From Undibacterium sp. (GTDB lineage: Bacteria; Pseudomonadota; Gammaproteobacteria; Burkholderiales; Burkholderiaceae_D): a DNA stretch of 5,847 bases. Made by a program: the position numbers and the translations under genes. The stretch lies in NCBI GenBank assembly GCA_019752975.1, contig JAIELM010000320.1, positions 1 through 5,847 on the forward strand, in the 5' to 3' direction. Under the pieces are notes generated by a model, which worked only from the letters and a program-made list of their open reading frames with translations, was not told the DNA's origin and did not search any database. Below, piece after piece: positions 1 through 5,304 of this stretch (within the stretch, counting starts at the first letter, position 1; the number at the start of each line of letters is the position of its first letter).

Positions 1-1472
1 AATGTAGCGATAGCTTGCCGCGCATAATTTCTGCTCATAGGATGTTGATGCTGAGACGCTGATTTTAGTGTTGATGGAAAACGCCCCATGCCAGCAAACA
101 GGCAATACCAAGAAGCGCGGCTATACATGAGCTGATCACCAAGTCGGGTTAATTCCGCTTCAAAATCGCCGCCCCCATCCCATACTTCGATTAAGCTAGC
201 TAAGCATGTAGAGATGTTTTTATTGGTGCGATTCTCCTTCCAATACGGACTATCTTGGCGGGTATTTAATTGATAGTGGGCGACCACATAATCACGGACG
301 CCTTCAAACATTTGATTGATGCGATGATTAAATGTGGCTTGATCAGCAGGACTGGTTTTGCCCTGTGTGACTGCATCAATAAAATGTGTCAGTGAGAGTT
401 GAATCAGCATCAGCGCTGTGGCTTCTAGCGGTTCTATAAATCCCTGCGAGAGACCGATTGCCAGACAATTATTGCGCCAATGTTTTTCTACTCGTCCCAC
501 CCGCATCTGCAAATGGCGTGCATCCTTGCCTTCTGCACTCGCTCCCAAATGTTGACGCAATTCCTGCTCGGCTTGTTCGCTAGTCACGAAGGCTGAGGAG
601 TACACATAACCATTACCGAAGCGCGAGCTCAAAGGAATCTGCCACGCCCAACCATGCTTCAAGGCGATTGAGGTGGTTTCTGAAGGAATATCTTGCGCGG
701 GGTCTAGCTCGGTGGGAATCGCGATGGCGCGATCATTAAATAAATTTTCTTTGTAAGAGATAAAAGGCTCTCCCAACGCCTGGTTAATCAGCAGTCCGCT
801 AAAGCCACTGCAATCGATAAAGAAATCGCCTTCAATGATGTTTCCTTCGTTCATTAGCAATTGTTTGATATCGCCATTTTCTTGTAATTGAACTTCTTTT
901 ACTGTGCCTATGTGATGTGCGACGCCGAGTTTTTCGGCATGTGATTTTAGGAAGCTGCCTAGCAGTCCAGCATCAAAATGGTAGGCATAATCGGCAGCCG
1001 GCGTGGCACGATGATCGGGGCGAGGTAAATACCGGGGCGCTTTTTTTTGCCGCGCCAATTCTGCTGCAATGAAGAAATCCTGTGGGTTGGCGGGCGCATC
1101 AATTCCTCGACGGCGCAAGCGGGCATTGTCAAAAAATGCTGAGCCGATGTCGAGATCTTGTTGATAAAAAAAGGGATGTACATATTCCTCATAGCCCGCG
1201 ACCGTGGACCAAGCGGGAAAACGTATGCCGCATTTGTAGCTGGCATTACAGGCCGGCATCCATTCTTGTTCGCTGATGCCTAAGCGCTGAAAAAAATCGC
1301 GAAGGTAGGGCGTAGAACCTTCACCGACGCCGATGATGCCGATGTCACTAGACTCAATCACGGTGATCTTGGTGCCGAGCTTACACCATTGCTGTGCTAG
1401 AAGGTTTGCACTCATCCAGCCAGCGCTACCGCCGCCGACAATAATGATGTGCTGGAGGGGTTTTGAGTGCAT
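1..1472 (-). CDS. Flavin-dependent tryptophan-type halogenase, C-terminus cut by window edge
   Basis: Translating the minus strand from ATG 1472-1470 gives 490 uninterrupted codons to the window edge. The FAD-binding GGGSAGW motif lies at residues 13-19, followed by GVGEGSTP at 48-55. A lysine at residue 80 (SYKCGIRF) sits where PrnA has its catalytic Lys79. The halogenase signature WxWxIP is present as WAWQIP at 275-280. A glutamate at residue 350 (EPLEAT) matches PrnA Glu346. Family members use FADH2, oxygen and halide to form HOCl, which passes through a tunnel to the lysine and halogenates tryptophan or another electron-rich aromatic; they act in the cytoplasm and need a flavin reductase, which is not in this window. 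Members are usually about 500-540 residues, so perhaps 10-50 are missing. The start is chosen because the GxGxxG strand follows directly; only a weak GGA lies upstream. Chlorination versus bromination, and the substrate, cannot be read from the sequence. The family call is firm. Confidence 0.93.
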   Translation of the reverse strand, partial: MHSKPLQHIIIVGGGSAGWMSANLLAQQWCKLGTKITVIESSDIGIIGVGEGSTPYLRDFFQRLGISEQEWMPACNASYKCGIRFPAWSTVAGYEEYVHPFFYQQDLDIGSAFFDNARLRRRGIDAPANPQDFFIAAELARQKKAPRYLPRPDHRATPAADYAYHFDAGLLGSFLKSHAEKLGVAHHIGTVKEVQLQENGDIKQLLMNEGNIIEGDFFIDCSGFSGLLINQALGEPFISYKENLFNDRAIAIPTELDPAQDIPSETTSIALKHGWAWQIPLSSRFGNGYVYSSAFVTSEQAEQELRQHLGASAEGKDARHLQMRVGRVEKHWRNNCLAIGLSQGFIEPLEATALMLIQLSLTHFIDAVTQGKTSPADQATFNHRINQMFEGVRDYVVAHYQLNTRQDSPYWKENRTNKNISTCLASLIEVWDGGGDFEAELTRLGDQLMYSRASWYCLFAGMGRFPSTLKSASQHQHPMSRNYARQAIAT

Positions 1473-1483
1473 GAGGATTATCC

Positions 1484-1517
1484 AAAAAAACACCCCGATG
1501 CCGCGAACGACATCGGG
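1484..1517 (-). terminator. Rho-independent terminator-like hairpin between binding-protein and halogenase genes
   Basis: Read on the minus strand, CCCGATG (1517-1511) and CATCGGG (1500-1494) form a perfect 7-bp GC-rich stem with a 10-nt loop. GTG and then seven T residues (1490-1484) follow. This is a textbook intrinsic terminator for the gene ending at 1551. It ends only 11 bases before the halogenase ATG, leaving almost no room for a separate promoter after it, so it may act as a partial terminator or attenuator inside an operon. Confidence 0.7.
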
Positions 1518-1524
1518 ATAAAAT

Positions 1525-1550
1525 TCACACGTCTTGTGGGGGGAGTGTGA
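1525..1550 (-). repeat. Inverted repeat TCACAC/GTGTGA just after the binding-protein stop codon
   Basis: TCACAC at 1525-1530 and GTGTGA at 1545-1550 are perfect complements around a 14-nt loop that holds a G6 run (C6 in the minus-strand transcript). The element begins at the base next to the TGA at 1553-1551. In RNA it could form a small hairpin upstream of the terminator. It has no T tract of its own, so it is unlikely to be a terminator by itself. Confidence 0.4.
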
Positions 1551-2804
1551 TCATGGGCGACGTGGTTGAGTCCACTTCGCTAATTCGGTTTGTAATTTCT
1601 TTGCTGCGTTTTTGGGTTTGATTTTACCATTCAGGAGCAGGGCGTTGACGTCCCATAACGCATGTTCAAAATTGGGAATGCCGCGATCAAGCAAGTGGGC
1701 ATTTAAACGCATACTAGAACTGCAGCGATTGCGCCAATCTAACATTTGCTGAGCGATAGGGTCTTGTACTGAGATCAGGTGGTTGGATAAACTAAAAAAA
1801 CCTGTCGCATAATTGGTATAGAGCATGGCAAATTCTTGCGAGCCTACCCAGGCAAGAAATTTGTAGGCATCTTCTTTGTTGCTTGCGTGCCGATTGATAC
1901 CAATGCCTAGATCCATGTGATCGGAAATAAAACAAGCTTCGCCCGGATTGGGTACCGGTGGCGCAAAGACGCCAAACTCTAAACCCGTGATTCGATTGAA
2001 GTAGGCTAAATCCCAAGAGCCCAAAGGGAAAATTGCAGCGCCACCTTGCGCAAACAGGCGCTGGCTGTCTGCATAGCTCTGTTGGTTCGGGTTTTTTGCT
2101 AGGTAGTTGCCTAGCTTGGCTTGAAACTCGAAGGCGGCGACAAATGGTGCATCGGTTAATTTCGCTTTGCCCAAGATCAGTGCGCGGCGTCCGTCTTCAC
2201 CGTGCCAGAAGCTGGGACCGCTATTGGTAAATACGGTTTGACTGGCTTCCCATTTATCTTTGGTTCCTAAGGCGACGGGGACATAGTTGCTATTTTTTTT
2301 GATTGCTTCTAAAACGGTAAAAAATTCAGTGAGGGTTTTCGGCGCTTGAAGATTGAGGCTTTTGAAAATGGTCTGATTATATAAATAGCCGTGAATAACC
2401 GAGGCGATAGGCATGCAAAAACTATCTTGCCCATCGTCAGTCTGCCATGCCAGCATTGATGAAGGTGGAAAATACTGCATGCCACTAGCGCCGTCTAATT
2501 TTTCTAGATAGCCGCGTCGATAAAGCGACAAGGAGACGTCAAAAGGGCGGCAGGTAATCAGCTCGCCTGCCGTGCCATCGGCTAATCGTGTGGCAATGCT
2601 GGCATCGTATTCGGTGGGAGCAGTTGCGCTGAATTTAAGTGTGATGCCGGGATATTTTTTTTCAAACGCAGGAATGATTACTTTCTCCCACATCAGCTTA
2701 TCATCGGCACGCCAGCTCTCTATCACCAAGGTGCCAGCATAGGTGAGGTTTTGCGACGTCAATAAAATAAATAACGCCGAGCCTAGAGCGCGCCAAAATT
2801 GCAT
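1551..2804 (-). CDS. Periplasmic sugar-type ABC substrate-binding protein (SBP family 1)
   Basis: This encodes a 417-residue exported protein. Residues 1-23 form a Sec signal peptide (hydrophobic core about 8-16, probable cleavage after TYA at 23). There is no lipobox cysteine, so a soluble periplasmic protein is expected. The mature protein opens with the first beta strand TLVIESW, then a helix and PAFEKKYPGITLKF (45-58), which is typical of MalE/UgpB-like binding proteins. The hinge-region segment around MPIASVIHGYLYN (131-143), QGGAAIFPLGSWDL (253-266) and the C-terminal AYKFLAWVGSQEFAMLYT (313-330) also fit the family and its usual length. The ligand is probably a sugar or oligosaccharide, but binding residues cannot be assigned. 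Four cysteines (85, 130, 291, 361) remain in the mature chain. ATG is supported by AAGGA six bases upstream. No permease or ATPase gene follows; the next gene downstream is the halogenase. It is transcribed divergently from a second sugar-binding protein. Confidence 0.88.
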   Translation of the reverse strand: MQFWRALGSALFILLTSQNLTYAGTLVIESWRADDKLMWEKVIIPAFEKKYPGITLKFSATAPTEYDASIATRLADGTAGELITCRPFDVSLSLYRRGYLEKLDGASGMQYFPPSSMLAWQTDDGQDSFCMPIASVIHGYLYNQTIFKSLNLQAPKTLTEFFTVLEAIKKNSNYVPVALGTKDKWEASQTVFTNSGPSFWHGEDGRRALILGKAKLTDAPFVAAFEFQAKLGNYLAKNPNQQSYADSQRLFAQGGAAIFPLGSWDLAYFNRITGLEFGVFAPPVPNPGEACFISDHMDLGIGINRHASNKEDAYKFLAWVGSQEFAMLYTNYATGFFSLSNHLISVQDPIAQQMLDWRNRCSSSMRLNAHLLDRGIPNFEHALWDVNALLLNGKIKPKNAAKKLQTELAKWTQPRRP

Positions 2805-2810
2805 GAAATA

Positions 2811-2815
2811 TCCTT
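2811..2815 (-). promoter_or_regulatory. Shine-Dalgarno AAGGA for the minus-strand binding protein
   Basis: On the minus strand AAGGA lies six bases before ATG 2804-2802. This is ideal spacing and fixes the start codon. Confidence 0.75.
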
Positions 2816-2834
2816 GGTGAAGATTTGTAGTTCC

Positions 2835-2863
2835 ATGCTATCACCCAAGATTTTGTGACACAA
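2835..2863 (-). promoter_or_regulatory. Weak candidate sigma70 promoter for the minus-strand binding protein
   Basis: On the minus strand TTGTGT (2863-2858, three of six consensus bases) and TAGCAT (2840-2835, four of six) are separated by exactly 17 bases. The start point would be near 2828, giving a leader of about 25 bases. Both boxes are poor, so an activator may be needed. The -35 box overlaps a perfect palindrome. Confidence 0.25.
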
Positions 2864-2864
2864 A
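2852..2864. promoter_or_regulatory. 13-bp palindrome TTTGTGACACAAA, possible operator
   Basis: TTTGTG and CACAAA are perfect inverted arms around a single central A. The site overlaps the candidate -35 box of the minus-strand gene, a usual place for a repressor or activator dimer. No regulator family can be assigned from this alone. Confidence 0.35.
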
Positions 2865-2948
2865 CAAAGTGAAGAAGAAGTTTGCTTTGTCTAAGTGATT
2901 GAAATTTAAGCTTAATTGAAAAAATGAGTGGCTGTTGAACTTACACTT

Positions 2949-2990
2949 CCTTACTGTGGGCTAGCGCTAGATTTCTCTTGGCCTTACTGT
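2949..2990. repeat. 9-bp direct repeat CCTTACTGT, 33 bp apart, bracketing a 10-bp palindrome
   Basis: CCTTACTGT occurs at 2949-2957 and again, identically, at 2982-2990. The 33-bp start-to-start distance is about three helical turns, so both copies face the same side of the DNA. Between them lies the perfect palindrome CTAGCGCTAG at 2961-2970. The set sits at the centre of the divergent region. OmpR-type regulators bind direct repeats, although usually 10-11 bp apart, so looping or two dimers would be needed. Confidence 0.4.
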
Positions 2991-3106
2991 ATCGCAGGTA
3001 AATTTACAGATGCTTGATATGAGATTTTTCTACATAAATCAATAAAAGCTTACAAAACTTTACCTAAGGCCTCAAGAAATTACCAATAACATTTAGTGTA
3101 TTCGCT

Positions 3107-3112
3107 TATATT
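3107..3112 (+). promoter_or_regulatory. Candidate -10 box TATATT for the plus-strand binding-protein operon
   Basis: TATATT matches five of six bases of the sigma70 -10 consensus. Transcription would start near 3119, about 24 bases before the GTG. At a 17-base spacer the -35 position reads CAATAA, a very poor match, which would fit an activator-dependent promoter. Confidence 0.3.
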
Positions 3113-3131
3113 GACGGCTTAGACATTCATT

Positions 3132-3136
3132 AAGGA
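3132..3136 (+). promoter_or_regulatory. Shine-Dalgarno AAGGA that decides the GTG start at 3143
   Basis: AAGGA ends six bases before GTG 3143-3145. It supports this GTG rather than an internal ATG, and the GTG start restores the positively charged n-region of the signal peptide. Confidence 0.7.
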
Positions 3137-3142
3137 CCTTGG

Positions 3143-4501
3143 GTGAGACTAAATTTGCCAAACCTGGCTAGGATTTGGATAGTCGGACTTATCATGTGCA
3201 TGAGCTTGTGCGCCTATTTTTGCACGCCTGCCGCATATGCTTTGGCATTGCCCAGTGTGGCCGCCAACCCCGGTAATCCTGCTACGCCTTCTAATTCTAG
3301 TGCAAGCTTACAAGTGCTGCACTGGTGGACCTCGATCAGCGAACGACGTGCTGCTAATGTGCTGGTGGCGCGGCTCGCCAACGAGGGCGTGGAATGGAAA
3401 GATGTAGCGATACCCGGCGGCGCGGGTATAGGTGCTGGCAAGGTCTTGAAGGGAAGGGTGCTAAGCTCAGATGCGCCGGAGGTAACCCAGATCATAGGTG
3501 TAGCGATTGGCGATTGGGCGCAATTGGGTTTGTTATTGGAGTTCGATAATGTCGCAAGCAGTGGTAACTGGAATACAGTGTTGTTTCCTACGGTCGCTAG
3601 CTTGATTAAATATCGTCATCATGTGGTTGCCGCGCCGCTAGGTATACATCGCAATAATACGCTGTTTTTTAACCGTAAATTATTCGCCAAATTGGGTCTA
3701 GCCTTACCGCTCACATGGGCCGAATTTGAGCGTAGCGCACAAATTTTAAAGGCCGCTGGTGTACAGCCATTGGCACAAAGTAGTGAGGCATGGCAAGTGA
3801 CCTCCTTGTTTGAAAATTTGATCTTGGGAGAAAGTGGCCCGGAATATTACCGTGATTTATTTGTGCGCCAAAATCCGCTCGCTGCTCAAGATAAGCGTAT
3901 GGCCGAAGCACTAGAACGGCTGCGTAAAATGAAATCTTGGATGGGCGCAAATATAGAAGAGCGTGCTTGGCCTGAAGTTGTGCAAAGTTTTATTCATCAA
4001 GATGCGGCGATGCTGATCATGGGCGATTGGGCCAAGGCGGAAATGCAGGCATTGGGATGGAGTAACGATGAAGATTTTGTATGTACTCCCATGCCCGGCA
4101 CGGTTAAATACCATCTGTATAGCGTGGATAGTCTGAGTATGTTTGCGAAGGATTTTTCGCATTCCTTAGCGCAAGAAAAACTTGCCAAAATGTTGGTGAC
4201 ACCGGCGCTACAAATGGAGTACAACAACCTCAAAGGTGCCGTACCTGTGCGTCGCGACGCCGATGTCGCTAAGATGGACAGCTGCGCCAGAGCATCGTGG
4301 ACCGCCTTTGCGCAGGGGGCGGAATTACAAGCGCCAAGTTTGGTGCATAGGATGGCCAATGACGAACAAAGTCGCGACGCGATTATCGCCGAAATCCATC
4401 GATTTTTTTTGAATGACAGTATCAAGACAGAGGACGTGCAGCGTCGCTTAGCAGCTTTGTTTCGTACTTTTAATTTGCATAGGATGGATAAAAAAATGTG
4501 A
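3143..4501 (+). CDS. Periplasmic glucose/mannose-type ABC substrate-binding protein
   Basis: This encodes a 452-residue exported protein. The signal peptide has a basic start (MRLNLPNLAR), a hydrophobic core at about 11-27 and a likely cleavage after AYA at 33. A Pro/Asn/Ser-rich linker follows up to about 55. The mature fold opens with LQVLHWWTS (56-64), a hallmark of the glucose-binding GtsA-like group. Further family blocks are WKDVAIPGGAG (about 81-91), NTLFFNRKLFAKLG (172-185), SEAWQVTSLFENLILGE (214-230) and MGDWAKAEM (293-301). It starts with GTG. The ligand is probably a monosaccharide such as glucose, but this is family inference. No transporter membrane or ATPase gene follows; instead a response regulator begins 95 bases after its TGA. 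This arrangement suggests that it may present ligand to the downstream sensor kinase. The C-terminal tail (FNLHRMDKKM) is basic and not recognised. Confidence 0.88.
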   Translation: MRLNLPNLARIWIVGLIMCMSLCAYFCTPAAYALALPSVAANPGNPATPSNSSASLQVLHWWTSISERRAANVLVARLANEGVEWKDVAIPGGAGIGAGKVLKGRVLSSDAPEVTQIIGVAIGDWAQLGLLLEFDNVASSGNWNTVLFPTVASLIKYRHHVVAAPLGIHRNNTLFFNRKLFAKLGLALPLTWAEFERSAQILKAAGVQPLAQSSEAWQVTSLFENLILGESGPEYYRDLFVRQNPLAAQDKRMAEALERLRKMKSWMGANIEERAWPEVVQSFIHQDAAMLIMGDWAKAEMQALGWSNDEDFVCTPMPGTVKYHLYSVDSLSMFAKDFSHSLAQEKLAKMLVTPALQMEYNNLKGAVPVRRDADVAKMDSCARASWTAFAQGAELQAPSLVHRMANDEQSRDAIIAEIHRFFLNDSIKTEDVQRRLAALFRTFNLHRMDKKM

Positions 4502-4596
4502 GTTCAGTCTTTAGTGAATAGAAATCATGATGTTGGTAAGGAGAGTAAAGTCCGCATGGATCGCATTCTCCCTACACAGAACAAGGAAATTAAATA
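4502..4596 (+). other. Leader gap before the response regulator, with short stem and 13-codon ORF
   Basis: This 95-bp gap has no terminator hairpin, so co-transcription of the binding protein and the regulator is likely. GGAGA (4540-4544) and TCTCC (4567-4571) could pair weakly. A 13-codon ORF starts at ATG 4556 and ends in TAG 4595-4597, overlapping the regulator GTG by one base. AAGGAA at 4583-4588 is the regulator's Shine-Dalgarno site, eight bases before the GTG. Confidence 0.4.
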
Positions 4597-5304
4597 GTGC
4601 GAAAAATTTTAATTGTAGATGACGACCAAAAAACCCGAATCTTACTCAAGACCTATTTAGAAAAGAACCAATACGAGGTACTACTTTCGCATAATGGAGA
4701 AAGTTTTTTGTCTGAATTTGGGCATCACTATGAGCATCTTGCGCTGGTGATTTTAGATGTGATGCTACCTGATACCGATGGTTTTGCTTTGTGCAAGGCA
4801 GTACGGCAACGCGGTAATACTCCTATCATTATGTTGACTGCGAGTTCGGATGAAACAGACCGTATTGTCGGTTTAGAGTTAGGTGCTGATGACTATATCG
4901 CTAAACCATATAATCCACGTGAACTACTCGCAAGGATAAAAGCCATCTTAAGACGTAGTAGCAACGAGGTGCCAGCACTGCGCTATTATCGTTTTAATGG
5001 TTTTACCTTAGATCTGTTAGAGCGTACTGTGATCGACGAGCATGGCAAGCCAGTGGTACTTACAGGATTAGATTTTCAATTGCTGAAATATTTTGTCGAA
5101 CATGTTGGTGAAATTTTGGATCGAGGTGTTTTGTGCGAACAAACCCGTGGACGCGATGTCGGCCTATTTGACCGATCTTTGGATGTACAAATTAGTCGAC
5201 TACGATTGCGCTTAAACGACGATGGTAAAACGCCGGTCTTGATTAAAACTGTGCGCGGTGCTGGCTATGTATTTTCGGCCGATGTGGTGGGTTCGCATGC
5301 GTAG
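4597..5304 (+). CDS. OmpR/PhoB-family two-component response regulator
   Basis: This encodes a full-length, 235-residue regulator. The receiver domain (1 to about 120) has the acidic pair D8-D9, the phospho-acceptor D54 (VILDVMLPDTDG), switch residues T81 and Y100, and the conserved K103 in YIAKPY. A winged-helix DNA-binding domain follows (about 130-228), with recognition helix DRSLDVQISRLRLRL (192-206) and wing hairpin IKTVRGAGYVF (216-226). All phosphotransfer residues are present, so it should be functional. When phosphorylated by its partner kinase it is expected to bind DNA direct repeats and control transcription. Start choice: GTG 4597 follows AAGGAA by eight bases, and an in-frame TAA lies just upstream at 4591-4593. 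The kinase gene overlaps its last 8 bp, indicating translational coupling. The obvious candidate targets are the genes around the divergent region at 2805-3142; nothing in the sequence proves this. Confidence 0.95.
   Translation: MRKILIVDDDQKTRILLKTYLEKNQYEVLLSHNGESFLSEFGHHYEHLALVILDVMLPDTDGFALCKAVRQRGNTPIIMLTASSDETDRIVGLELGADDYIAKPYNPRELLARIKAILRRSSNEVPALRYYRFNGFTLDLLERTVIDEHGKPVVLTGLDFQLLKYFVEHVGEILDRGVLCEQTRGRDVGLFDRSLDVQISRLRLRLNDDGKTPVLIKTVRGAGYVFSADVVGSHA

Larger units (their letters stand above)
2805..3142. promoter_or_regulatory. Divergent intergenic control region between the two binding-protein genes
   Basis: This 338-bp gap is AT-rich and has no plausible gene. It separates the start codons of two divergent genes, so it must carry the promoters for both. 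Visible elements are a 13-bp palindrome over a weak minus-strand promoter, a TTAAGCTTAA palindrome at 2906-2915, a 9-bp direct repeat around a CTAGCGCTAG palindrome near the middle, scattered TTACA/TTTACC words (2941, 3004, 3051, 3060) and a TATATT box close to the plus-strand gene. The response regulator encoded downstream is a natural candidate to bind here, but that is inference. Confidence 0.6.

Noticed and set aside
959..1246. 95-codon open frame on the minus strand inside the halogenase gene
   Set aside because: It lies in another frame of a well-supported halogenase and its translation has no recognisable domain or composition.
1470..1493. GTG at 1493-1491 as an earlier halogenase start, and read-through from the binding protein in the same frame
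   Set aside because: The frame is open back to the binding-protein TGA, but the GTG falls within the terminator tail. The family normally starts only a few residues before the GxGxxG strand, which fits ATG 1472.
1525..1550. CRP/Vfr-like binding site
   Set aside because: The half-sites TCACAC and GTGTGA are in the reverse order and too far apart for the TGTGA-N6-TCACA consensus.
3997..4425. 142-codon minus-strand open frame inside the second binding-protein gene
   Set aside because: It is antisense to a clear family member. The product is serine/alanine-rich with no motif, as expected from a shadow frame.
4528..4626. A 31-codon ORF from ATG 4528 overlapping the regulator start
   Set aside because: It has no ribosome-binding site, runs out of frame into the conserved regulator N-terminus, and has no recognisable features.
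5258..5299. Earlier ATG at 5258 as the start of the kinase
   Set aside because: It would add residues encoded deep inside the regulator's wing-hairpin region. ATG 5297 gives the common short overlap and a normal short cytoplasmic tail before the membrane helix.
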